From Chamaecrista fasciculata (lineage: Eukaryota > Streptophyta > Magnoliopsida > Fabales > Fabaceae), in assembly GCA_003254925.1 (NCBI GenBank), contig QANZ01009179.1:222604-286603 (forward strand): a DNA stretch of 64,000 bases. Reading direction: 5' to 3'. Position 1 is the first letter of the stretch. Each line of letters begins with the position of its first letter. The notes under the pieces are model-generated. The model saw nothing but the letters and a program-made list of their open reading frames with translations, made no database searches and was not told the DNA's origin. The position numbers and the translations under genes were made by a program. Shown here in pieces: positions 37,192-47,925 of this stretch.

Positions 37192-38767
37192 CAAAAACTT
37201 ATTTTGGTCCGTAATGTTTTTTTTATCATGTTTTGATTTTTAATGTTTCCTAAAAGTTTTATCATTGGTCCATAACTATTGAATATGGTCACATGACTCA
37301 CATATTTCTCGTTTCAAACTCAAATGCGATTAAATTAGATCTACGAGTTAAATTTGATAAGTTCTTTCTTTTCCTAGTTGAAGTCATCGACAAAGAGGTT
37401 AAATCAAGCTCGAAAATGAGCTGCTTGTTTCATGAATTTGGTCATTTGTCTCTCGATTCAAGTTTGAATGCAACAAAATTAGAGTTATAAATTAATTTTG
37501 ACGAGTTCTTTCTCCATCCAATTGGAGCCGCTAGCAAACAAGTTCAAATAATATTGCGAAAATGAGTTCGATCAAAACATCAATATTAATTTTTGGAGTA
37601 CTATTTGATGTTATTAATCAACGGTCTCAACGAGACAAAGAAAAAACTCGTCAAGAGTAACTTGTAGCTCTGATTTCGTTGCGTTCGGACTTGAAATGAG
37701 AGGGATATGATCAAATTCATGAAACAAGCCACCAATTTTTAGGCCCGATTTTATATTCAATTTGACTTCGTTTGCCAATGACTCCAATTAAGCAAAAAAA
37801 GAACTCATCAAATTTAATTCATAGTTTTGATTTAATCACATTCAGGTTCGAAATGAGAGTAATATAAGTATATAACCATATTCAATAGTTAGGGGCCAAT
37901 GATAAAACTTTTAAGGCTTAAGTGCACTTTTGGTCCCAATACTATGACTAAGGTTTCAATTTGGTCCCATAACTATTTTTGTTGCAGATTTGGTCCCAAA
38001 CCTTCGCAAAAAGTTTCACCGTTAGTCCCCTGGTCACTTCCGTCCAATTTCCGCCGTTAATTGTGACGTGGCAGTCTGACTGGGATGCTGACGTGGCAAA
38101 ATCAAATGAGATGGAGTAAGTTAGGATCAATATGTAACATTTCATAACTTCTCTGNAGGTTAAATCAAGCTCCAAAATGAGCTGCTTGTTTCATGAATTT
38201 GGTCATTTGTCTCTCGATTCAAGTTCGAATGCAACAAAATTAGAGTTATAAATTAATTTTGACGAGTTCTTTCTCCATCCAATTGGAGCCGCTAGCAAAC
38301 AAGCTCAAATAATATTGCGAAAATGAGTTCGGTCAAAACATCAATATTAATTTTCGGAGTACTATTTGATGTTATTAATCAACGGTCTCAACGAGACAAA
38401 GAAAAAACTCGTCAAGAGTAACTTGTAGCTCTGATTTCGTTGCTTTCGGACTTGAAATGAGAAGGATATGATCAAATTCATGAAACAAGCCACCAATTTT
38501 TAGGCCCGATTTTATATTCAATTTGACTTTGTTTGCTAATGACTCCAATTAAGCAAAAAAAGAACTCATCAAATTTAATTCATAGTTTTGATTTAATCAC
38601 ATTCAGGTTCGAAATGAGAGTAATATAAGTATATAACCATATTCAATAGTTAGGGACCAATGATAAAACTTTTTAAAAACATTATGGATCAAAACGGAAC
38701 AAATAAAACATTCGGGGATAAAATGGATCTTTTGATAAACATTAGGGACCAAAGTACGTTTTTGACC
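37192..38767. mobile_element. Foldback element with internal duplication, GGTCAAAAAC termini
   Basis: The left end is GGTCAAAAACTTATTTTGGT. The right end in reverse is GGTCAAAAACGTACTTTGGT. Arms include TTTTATCATTGGTCC(A/C)TAACTATTG and GCTTGTTTCATGAATTTG in both orientations. Copy A (37397-37909) and copy B (38157-38670) of the core are direct near-duplicates separated by unrelated 'ggtcccaa' sequence and a single N at 38156. One of the two may be an assembly duplicate. No clear target duplication. Confidence 0.7.
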
Positions 38768-38769
38768 AT

Positions 38770-40447
38770 CAATCTATCATCTTCATCTTCGCGATCTCAT
38801 TCCCATCTATTTCATCTCATCTCTTTTTCGTTTTGTGCCCTAGCCGTCGTCGTCGTCGTCGTCAACTTCACTGCCACTGCCGTCGAAGCTCGCCCCTATT
38901 CCGCCGAAGCTCGCCGCTATTCCGTCGAAGCTCGTCTGTTGTTCCGTCGCCGGTCGTCTTCATCGTCAACTGTCACTGCCACTGCTCTGCTCGTCGGTCT
39001 TTCACGTCGCTCACTGCTAGAGTGCTGGTATTCCTTCCATTTTTCATTTTCTTTAATTGGTTAGTTCGGACTCGCTTTATATGTAGTGTGGCTTAACGAG
39101 TGTTAGACTTAAAAGGAAGCCCAACGGTTGATTGAATCAAAAGCTTTCTTCACTTCCTGACCTTAGCGACACGTTCCTTCCTTCAGTATGTCCTTGAAAG
39201 TTGAAACCCTAATTTTCTAATTCCTTTGCTTCTCTTTTCTTCTTCCAAATATATAACTGTTCTGTTCGATTTTGACGTTTAATCCCCAATGCTCATCCAG
39301 TTGTTTTATACTTGCCTCAATCTCAGTTGAATTCTCCGCTTGTTTTACTTTGGCATGATGGTTCTGATATATTGACACTCCTCACTTTTCCCTTGTGTGT
39401 TATTTTGCACGAACTTGTGCTAGGTGAAATTGTTGCTTGACTTAATTTAATTTAAGTAGGAATTAACATAAGGTGAATTGATGCACTGATGCCCAATTTG
39501 AATTCCTTTTGCTTTCGTATTTTAAATTTTTGCCTGGATGATGCTTGTATGCTATTGTTGTTGTTGAGTTTATTAGTTTCGCATTGACAACTGGGGTTGC
39601 TTTTTGGGTTCAATGTACATAGTGGCTTTACTTGTATTGTACTTGTGGATGTGTAATTTAATGACAGAATTTAGGTTTCATTGATTATAATTAGTAGCTT
39701 GACCGGAATTGATGGTTTGATGACTCACATGAGCTCCTTGATGTCAAGTTCCGGTATATGATATGAGTGGCATATCCTTTGGCAACATGTTTTATGTTGA
39801 ATGGAAAAGACGTGGGTATATTTCTTTAGGAGGCTAATTAACGATGATGTTGCTTTTCAACAACTTTTCAAAGAACGTAGAACGTTTATCTACATTTGAG
39901 GAAGAGGATTAGAGCAGGAGAAGCATTTCTACGTAACTCTATAATCTTTTGAACTCTTTAACCCATAAACTACTAAACCTTTACTAAATCAACCCACAAG
40001 TTTTAATGGAACAGTAAATATTCAAGAAATAATAAGATTAGGCCTTTATTATTATCTAAAGGATTAGGAGTTTATTGTTATCAGGTTATCTAGAGTCTTA
40101 GTGTTCATCACTGTCTCTGGATCTATAAATTTTAGGCTCCTTAAATTTGAAGTGAATAATTTTTTCATCCATTTTATTTGCTCCTCAAAATGTCAAGTTT
40201 CAATTCCAAAGTTTAATGGATTTGTTTTTTTTTTTTACTGTTCTTTCTTTTAAGGGGGGTGTTAGTGGCTTAGTGCTATGTGAATCCTGTTATTATATTG
40301 TATGCATCATGATTGTCTCAAGCTTCTAAATCACGGCTTTGAGGACTTCACTTATCAGTACACAAGTATCTCTCTGTATGCCATATTCAGCTTTATTTTC
40401 ACTTATCTCACGATTTTAATGCCATATGCAGCTTTATTTTCACTCCA
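38770..40447 (+). other. 5' leader and leader intron of the DUF1764 gene
   Basis: A CT/GC-rich leader (38770 to about 39027) contains (GTC)n at about 38844-38862 and three 21-22-bp repeats (GTCGAAGCTCG, GCCGAAGCTCG, GTCGAAGCTCG) at about 38881-38945, with no ATG. A likely donor is CTG/GTATTCC near 39028. The intron ends at ATATGCAG/CTTTATTTTC (40431/40432). A near-identical acceptor, CCATATTCAG/CTTTATTTTC, lies 41 bp upstream. Confidence 0.5.
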
Positions 40448-40948
40448 ATGACAAAGAAGAGTTCTAAAACCCCAAGTAAATTGCGAGAAGATACAGTTGT
40501 GGAAGAGGAAAAACCATCTTCAGTACAAAAGAAAAGAGTTAGTGAGATTGATGAAATATTTGCAGGACAAAAGAAGAGTTCTAAAACCCCAAGTAAATTG
40601 CGAGAAGATACAGTTGTAGAAGGGGAAGACCCGTCTTCAGTACAAAAGAAAAGAGTTAGTGAGATTGATGAAATATTTGCAGGACAAAAGAGGAAGAAAT
40701 CTGAAGCAGAAAAGGCAGAAAAACCTGATGAAGATGTAAATAAGAAACCCAAGAAAACTAAGAAGAAGAAGACTATAAAGAAGAAGATCAAAGAATCAGA
40801 TGGTGGTGACTTTGCAGACCCACCTTCTCATCCTAGAAAGAGAACAGAGGATGGACTTGTCATCTACACTGAAGAGGAGTTGGGTATTAACAAGTCAGAT
40901 GCTGGAAGTACGCCGTTGTGTCCATTTGATTGCTCTTGTTGCTTCTGA
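40448..40948 (+). CDS. DUF1764 family protein with duplicated N-terminal module
   Basis: A small, lysine-rich, probably nuclear or nucleolar protein of 166 residues with an uninterrupted coding exon. The C-terminal signature GLVIYTEEELGINKS...TPLCPFDCSCCF and the SEIDEIFAGQK motif are characteristic of the eukaryotic DUF1764 family, whose function is not established. Residues 3-41 and 42-80 are a direct tandem duplication (39 residues, three substitutions), so the SEIDEIFAG motif occurs twice; most family members have it once, giving shorter proteins. A basic tract (KKPKKTKKKKTIKKKIK) follows. The start was chosen because the ATG sits 16 bases after a good splice acceptor and the frame is fully open. 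A foldback transposon ends directly upstream of the leader. Confidence 0.88.
   Translation: MTKKSSKTPSKLREDTVVEEEKPSSVQKKRVSEIDEIFAGQKKSSKTPSKLREDTVVEGEDPSSVQKKRVSEIDEIFAGQKRKKSEAEKAEKPDEDVNKKPKKTKKKKTIKKKIKESDGGDFADPPSHPRKRTEDGLVIYTEEELGINKSDAGSTPLCPFDCSCCF
40454..40687 (+). repeat. 117-bp in-frame tandem duplication inside the DUF1764 CDS
   Basis: 40454-40570 and 40571-40687 differ at only a handful of positions. The unit length is 39 codons. No N lies nearby, unlike other local duplications in the window. Confidence 0.92.
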
Positions 40949-42548
40949 TGGTAGCAATAAGGATTCTCCTCTGATATTATAATACATTTTTGGATTGATA
41001 AGCTTGGCACAATGCTCAAAGCCTTAAACCAAATGGCTGAGTTTTCTTACCATGAGCTTTAAATTTTTAGATATGCAAGAAGAATGTTTAGGTGCTTCAC
41101 TAGATACTGTAGTATACAGTTTTTCCTGGTGAAATCAAGTAATTTATTGGTTAGAAAACCTGAAGAATGTTTAGGTGATTCAGTTTTGTGAGAGCTTGTG
41201 TTGTAGTTCTTGAGTTTTACATGCTGAGTCTCATGATCGTTATACCATTCCTTTAAGTTCATGTTCTTTTGCATAGTATATTGTGCAGCTGATCTAATAT
41301 TTCCATTTTCATCCCATGACTCAAGAGTGGTATACTATCTTTTCAACATCTGAATCTGATTACTTATTGCTAGTTATAAACAAAATATATTTTACTTTTG
41401 CTCTGGTTTGCTAGTATATCATGATGTCTTCTCTGTCACCAATTATCACTACAGCCAACCTTGTTATAAACTTATCAATGTTATTGTTGTGCTAGCTAAC
41501 CTTACACCCACAACCAATGCCATTGCTATTATCATTACCTTTACCATTGCAACTATTGTCTGTCACTATTAATGGTATTGCTTATTATCATTACTGCCAC
41601 CATTGTTATTAATATTAAAGTTATCTATCATATTGGTCTTCAAAAGATTCATATCTGTAGTTTAGTTTTAAAGCCATTAAGTTAGTTCTGCTTTAAGAAT
41701 GTTTTGGAATCAATGCGGAAATTAGGATATTTTATCATCATCAATTTAGTCCTAATTAAAGTGAGGACTAAAACTAAACTGATATTTGAAAAAAAAACAA
41801 AGATTAAATTTATAAATAAATTTTGTTAAGACTAAATTAATGACAATGTTATCTTTTCAAGACTGACATTTACAAATTACAATATATAAGATGGGTTAGC
41901 TTATAATATAACTTGCATATATTACAACAGGTGGTCCAAAAACAGCCATCCATATATTGAACAGTAAAAATATAATCTGTTAAATTGGTAACCTACATAT
42001 TTTAAGTAAAGTCGAAGTTTTGTCCTAAAAATGTAAAATTATAAAGTTGTATTATAAAATATAAAGTAACATCTATATTAGAAATAATTGCAGTTAAAAT
42101 ATGATTATTTTTAATGAAAAAATCAGTAATTTTATAAAATAGTCCATTTTATGACTTACATATATAAAAGTGTGAAAGAAATGAAATATTATTAATTTTG
42201 TTTGACTAAAAAGGGTTTCTTGTTTGCAAAACTCTATCAATTTAGAGTATTTGGATGGACATTTAAAAAATTAGAAATGTGAAAGTATAATTATCACAAA
42301 ATTTAGGGCTAAAATATGAATATATAGCAAGTTTAGAAGGCAAATTCAACAAGTAATTCCTTTCATGTTGATAATTACATGGGATACAATAAAGTAAAAT
42401 ATTACATAATAGATAATATTATCATATATTATCTAGCGTGATTCTTCCATAAACAGATAATAGTAATATAGCAAATTCTATTTGTTGAATTTAAAAGACA
42501 TTATGCTCAAGTAATATGCACACAAGTAAAGAACTTTCATTGTATCAA
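40949..42548. other. DUF1764 3' UTR and AT-rich intergenic DNA
   Basis: The first few hundred bases are probably 3' UTR. The rest is AT-rich, with CCA/ATT-rich low-complexity text at 41450-41620 and no recognisable gene. Confidence 0.4.
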
Positions 42549-42845
42549 TTAGAGTCCGTTTGGATAAACTTGTGAAAAAATAACTTTATTTATCAAACAT
42601 TTTTTAAAAGATCTTTTGAGTGAAGCACTAGTATTTTAAATTATCAAAGTCGTTTGGATATAAAATGACAAAAGTATTTTTAACTAATAAAATGAATCAA
42701 AAGAATAGTTTTTGGAAGTGCTTTAAGTGGAAGTTACAAAATTGAACTTCTTAAAAAAACTATATTTTAATTTTTTTTTGTAACTTCTTCTTTTTTTTTA
42801 AAAGTTTATCCAAACAAGATTTTATGTTTATAAAAGGTCTTTTTT
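42549..42845. mobile_element. MITE with CCGTTTGGATA termini (copy 2)
   Basis: The left end AGTCCGTTTGGATAAACTT and an inner TTTATCCAAACAAGATTTTA mirror the element at 28947-29257. The extreme right end looks truncated. Confidence 0.6.
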
Positions 42846-42860
42846 TCAATGAACAAAAAA

Positions 42861-43017
42861 TCGGACCGGCCCGCCCGGGTCAATCCGGAACCCGGGCACT
42901 AAGCCGGTCCGAGTGAGGCAAAAACCCGCCAACAATTGAACCGGAAATGACCTGGTTTAACCCGCCGATTTTTTAATAAAAACGCCACCCATGACCCGGA
43001 TTGACCCGTTTTCACCC
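42861..43017. repeat. CCGG/ACCCG-rich repeat
   Basis: Sharply GC-rich against the AT-rich surroundings, with repeated GACCGG, CCGGAACCCGGGC, AAGCCGGTCC and TGACCCG. Resembles degenerate 'aaccggttc'-type plant repeats. No coding sense. Confidence 0.5.
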
Positions 43018-43052
43018 TTCTTTTTTTTTTTTAATTTGAAATCACAAATTAG

Positions 43053-43262
43053 GGCAAAAATACTAATTTTGTCCCAAAACTTTATACCAATTGTCAATTT
43101 CTTCTCCAATATTTTTTTATTGTCAATTTTATCCCTAATGTTTCACATTTTGGTCAATTTTATCATTTGCCTTTACTTTAACCAAATATTAATAATAGAA
43201 TATACGTGACTAATGATATGTAATGTAAAATTAATCAAAAAATAAACTCAAATTGAAAAACA
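43053..43262. mobile_element. Truncated 'tttgtccc' MITE
   Basis: GGGCAAAAATACTAATTTTG, TCAATTTTATCCCTAATGTT and CAATTTTATCATTTGCC match the element at 9170-9493 and the sequence at the right edge. The right arm is lost or diverged. Confidence 0.4.
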
Positions 43263-43293
43263 AGATACAAATTGTCATTAATTAATTGGAAAA

Positions 43294-43512
43294 NCATACA
43301 TATTTGCGTGCCCGTTAGGGCACGCAAAGCCCCTAGTTATATTATATGGCTTCAACCCTTTTGGTCGTCCACATTTTAAAATTATAGTACAAAATTAATA
43401 ATAAGAGGAAAATTATTATTTGATCCCTTCTTTTTTAATGAGTTAACGATTTGGTCCCTCATTTATTTTACATACATATTTGCGTGCCCGTTAGGGCACA
43501 CAAAGCCCCTAG
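43294..43512 (+). mobile_element. Two Helitron 3' termini (family 1) in tandem
   Basis: CATACATATTTGCGTGCCCG plus TTAGGGCA(C)GCAAAGCCCCTAG occurs at about 43295-43336 and 43471-43512. Each has a GC-rich hairpin (43306-43325; 43482-43501), a short spacer and a terminal CTAG followed by T. A single N at 43294 precedes the first. An opposite-strand copy is at 19686-19730. Confidence 0.65.
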
Positions 43513-44096
43513 TATATATATATTTATAAACATAAATTAAGAAAAACTATGGAAAATAGAAATAGAATAACAAACAATATGGAAAATAGAATTTTTAGTA
43601 CGCAACCGCATTTTTCTACTTCTTAAAGCACATGTATACCTCCTAATTAAAAAAATTAATTAATTAATTTCTGAAAAACAACATTATAAAATTTAGTCAA
43701 CTAAATATGTAGTTATAATTAATTTAGTCATTATATTATATGATCCAAAATTTTGTTGATAAATCAATACTAAAAAATCATTTTCGGTTGTTAGATTTAA
43801 ATTAATATTTTAGCAAAATTATTAAATTAATTATAATCATATTTTTTAGAAAAAAAAATCTTATAATTTCATCTTTCATAAACTTAACCATTATAGTTCA
43901 CGTATTAAATATTATTAGGTATATACTTTACACGTCACAAAATTATTTTGTGAATATTTATCATTTTTAATATTTATTCATTATTTTTATCCATTGATCC
44001 TATATTTCTTGAGTTTTTTTTCAAAAAGTTATTAGTTTATATATATATATATATTTTTTTTTGGCCAAGTTATTAGTTTATATTATTACATAACAT

Positions 44097-44122
44097 TGTG
44101 TGTGTGTGTGTGTGTGTATGTG
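44097..44122. repeat. (TG)n microsatellite
   Basis: About ten TG units, interrupted once near the end. Confidence 0.9.
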
Positions 44123-44699
44123 TAAATTTTCAATAAAAACAAAACAAACAATGCAATAACAAAATAGAAAAAGGACGAGCAAACAAAGGAAATGAAGGTT
44201 TTGAAATCCGGAAAGAAAATTATGTTTTGGAGACATACCGGAATAACAAATCTTATCCTTACTATATTTTTTTTGATAAAATCTTATCATTTTTTAATAG
44301 GAAAGGAATCTTCCTTTTGGTTTGTATGAATTTTTAATAAGATAAATAAAAGGAAGAAAATCCAGAATGACATTATGATGAAAAAGATTATGTTTATAAA
44401 TAAAATGGGAAAAAACGTTGAAATTGGAATACATTATAGAAAATATGTTTACTTTGTCTTTTTATTATTGACTAATACATAATAAAGGAATTAAAATAAT
44501 TTTATAACGACAAGTAAACATTTTGCTTATTTTATTTCTGTTTATTTGAGTTTTCTTTTTGTTTTTCATAAGTATTTTTTTTATTGAGGCAATCCTATTT
44601 AAAACACAATCAGACACTAAATGTTGACATTTATGAGAGCGAAGATTTAAATTTAGTTTTACTATAGGACAAAACTTGTATCAAGTTTCTTATATCTTA

Positions 44700-44870
44700 C
44701 TAGGTTTTGACCCGCGCGATGCGCGGATGCTCTTGTTACAGATGTATGTTACAGGTTACCTNGTTCTCCAATCGACATTTGATACGTGTTAAAAATTCTA
44801 TACATGACCAATCATGATAGAGAGAAAATATTAAATACCACTTTTTGCATGACCAATCATTAAAGAGAGA
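44700..44870 (-). mobile_element. Small non-autonomous Helitron (family 2), probable
   Basis: The minus-strand 3' end reads CCGCGCATCGCGCGG (hairpin, 44712-44726), then GTCAAAACCTAG, then T, a textbook Helitron terminus. A candidate 5' end with TC (TCTCTCTTTAATGATTGG in reverse) lies near 44870. Two internal 'gaccaatcat...agagaga' repeats are seen. A single N occurs at 44762. Confidence 0.6.
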
Positions 44871-44936
44871 GAATGTAATTAAAACTTTTGATTGAAGAAA
44901 CTTGATAACAAGGATATAAATAACTTGATATAAGTG

Positions 44937-45495
44937 TTGGAATTTTTGTATGGATTAACATTAATCTATTGTAAGATTAATATTTGTGTTTATTGATAAG
45001 TAATTAATTTATTGTAAATCTGAATGAGAATAGATTGAGTTCATATTACTTATGGTAATTCGTGATGAGTTGGATTATCCACAAGCCTTCCGGGACCGGG
45101 CTAAGAACCCTAAGCCACGTCCAAAGAGTATTAGTAATTATCCCATTGGATTACTAATAGATATATGGAGTTTGTTTGTTAAAGGGACTATTTTGTAATT
45201 ATGGTTAAGGACCATTTTGTAATATTCACTAATGGACCAATTAGTGAATATTTTCACTATATATATACCATATGTTTTTTACAACTCATGAGGTCCACAT
45301 TTTGTCTACTTTGGTCCCTTTTTAGCTCAAATTTGTTTACTACATCTTGGCTCACTTTTGGGATCTTCTGGCTTGAAGATCTTAGCTCCATGCAAGATCG
45401 ATCTAAACTCCAGGTCAATGATCTTCCATATCTTGGATTTATTTCCGTCAATAAGTTTTTTCATTTACTATATTGTAAAAGATCTTTTTGTTAGA
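44937..45495 (+). mobile_element. Possible LTR-like remnant
   Basis: It begins TGTTGGAATTTTTGTATGG, has a TATA-like ACTATATATATACC near 45257, and reaches GTTAGACCCA near 45493. The arrangement resembles a copia-type solo LTR, but termini and target duplication do not match cleanly. Confidence 0.3.
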
Positions 45496-46294
45496 CCCAA
45501 TTCCTTTTAGTTAATTTATTGGTAAAATTAGGTGATATAATCTGTATTTACTTCTTATTTCAAGACCATTGACATGGTTTAGGAATATCAATTAAGTTAT
45601 TGCAATGTTTAAATAGTATATAATTCTAAACACAAATGACATCTAGATAAGAAAAATAAAAATTAAATAAGAATAATCAGAAGGAATTTGTTTTGTTACT
45701 TTGTACTTGTGATAGATTAATTATTTGTATTAATGAATTTGTATATACTATATACCTCAAATTATATTCCACTTAAAAAGAAAAACAGAGATTGACATAA
45801 CTCAAGAGCTAAGTATATGGTCAGAGACATTAGATAGCAAAATGATATAATATTTCTATTGGTTCGTGTTTATTTGTATTAGATATACTAAATCAGTGTG
45901 AAAGAGTGCATAATTAAAATTTCTGATATGAGACATTTAAACAAACTTTAAAGATATTTAGCCATAAACAAAAAAAGTAAAGCAAATATATTGAAAAGGG
46001 TAGGCTGACTTCTATAATTATAAAAGTATTTAAACAAATATGTATGGCTCATCATGCTACACGTTCTCTTTGAATTAGAATAAAAGAAAGATATTTTCAA
46101 ATTTTGTACAGCTAAGAATGAGTTGAAACCAAAAATAAAAATATAAAAGCCGAAATATACGGCACATTACGCACATTTTCTGATGTAAGGAGCGTTCGTT
46201 CATCATCTGAAGATCAACGCGTCTTTAATACTTTATATTAATTAGAAGTTAAAACATCATACAATGATGCTGAAATATACAATAAATAAAGAAA

Positions 46295-47531
46295 GGTCAA
46301 AGTGTAAATTTGTTCTTATCTATTGTACTTAGTTCTCAATTTAGTTTTGTATATTTTTTTTGTTGTACTTTTAGTCTTATATTTTTGAGTCAAATATAAA
46401 ATAGATCTTATATATTTTTTGTTGCAAATTTGATTATATATTTTTAGGTCATGTACAAAATTAATCTCATCTTTTTTAGTGAGGTGGAACTAATGGAATA
46501 ATGATGAAACCTTTCGTAGAAATATAAGACTAATTTGGCTAAAGTCCTATTCTGGTCCCTCAGTAATGCTCAATATTCCAAATTGGTTCCTCAGTTATTT
46601 TTCGTTCTATATTGGTCCCTCAGTTATCCAAAACTTGTCACAGTTGGTCCCTCTAACATTTTTCATCCATTTTTCCGTAAAAAAGAAAAGACAAAATTGA
46701 TTTTTAACTCCTAAAAGTTTGAATTTTTACATTAAAAACCTTTTTTTCTATAATAGAACCAAAATGTAAAAAAGAAAAAAAAAAACTTAGGGTTTTAATT
46801 TATTTCACACCAAAAAACATATCTCTCTCTCTCTCTCTCGTTTTCTCGTTTTTTCTTCTCCACCATCACCATCTCCTCTAGCCATTTGTCCTTTGAAAGA
46901 TCTGCAACAAGTGCTTTAATAACAGAAAAGCCATGGGAGGCCACATGAGATCTCACTTGGCCAAACTTTCGTCGCCGGAGTATCCTACAACACAAAACTC
47001 CTTGATCGCCACTGTCTTTACCGCCGCCGCTCGATCGCCGTCTTCATTGTCTTCCTCCCGCAAGAGAGAGAGAAGAGTTGTTTTTTTGGTGTGAATTAAA
47101 CTAAAACCTTTAGTTTTTTTTTTTATTTTTTATATTTTGGTCCTATTATAAAAAAAATGTCTTTAATGCAAAAATTTAAACTTTTAGAAGTTAAGAATCA
47201 ATTTTGTCATTTTTTTAACAGAAAAATGGATGAAAAACGTTAGAGGGACCAACTGTGACAAGTTTTGGATAACTGAGGGACCAATATGGAACGAAAAATA
47301 AATGAGAGACCAATTTGAAACATTGAGCATAATTGAATGATCAAAATAGGACTTTGGCCGACTAATTTTATAACTTGACTAGAAAATATGGAAACAAATT
47401 TATAAAAAAAAATATATGAGATTAATTCTATAATTGACTAAAAAAATATGAGATAAAAAGTATAATAAAAAAGATAGGAACCAAATTCAGAGATGAGTAC
47501 AAAAGATGTGATCAAATTTGCACATTCACCA
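46295..47531. mobile_element. Foldback element carrying a nested Pack-MULE-like insertion
   Basis: The left end GGTCAAAGTGTAAATTTGTT and the right end in reverse GGTGAATGTGCAAATTTGAT are imperfect inverted repeats. Flanks ATAAAGAAA and ATAAATAAA are a probable 9-bp duplication with one mismatch. Same family as 3957-4262 and remnants at 53040-53560. Confidence 0.65.
46537..47359. mobile_element. Pack-MULE-like element with captured gene-like core and 9-bp target duplication
   Basis: GACTAATTT flanks both ends (46528-46536, 47360-47368). The terminal inverted repeats are long, about 260 bp each, starting GGC(T/C)AAAGTCCTATT(C/T)TG and including CACAGTTGGTCCCTCTAACTTT-like sequence. The non-palindromic centre (about 46815-47085) is GC-richer. 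On the minus strand it reads as broken coding sequence (segments such as AAAVKTVAIKEFCVVGYSGD and SHVASHGFSVIKALVADLSK in different frames). I do not recognise the donor gene. Confidence 0.8.
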
Positions 47532-47849
47532 TAAATAAATAAAAAGCTTACAATAATGCCATACTCCAATATCCACAGTCACAAGTTACCCAAAAAGAAA
47601 AGAAAAATCCATATTCATACGCGTTATCGTTTCACACTTACACATTATCTTTCGTCATTAATTTTTCAAACTAAAATTAGAATAGAAAACGCCTATTAAT
47701 TAAGGTTTCGTATCTTTTGAACTCAGATTTAAATATAATTGTTAATATTTTGGAGCGTAAAATAATTGTGTGTGTAAAGTGCGTGTAGTGTTTGACCATA
47801 AGCTCCCATGTGACTTTGTGTGAGCTTAGTGGGTGTGCCCATTTAATTC

Positions 47850-47886
47850 GGAACCATTTTTCTTCTTCTTTTCATTTCACTCTCTC

Positions 47887-47925
<39 letters not shown>

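Noticed and set aside
38660..39096. 134-residue Arg/Ser-rich ORF before the DUF1764 gene
   Set aside because: It has no ATG start in the leader part, starts in the transposon end and crosses a likely splice donor. Best read as untranslated leader with short repeats.
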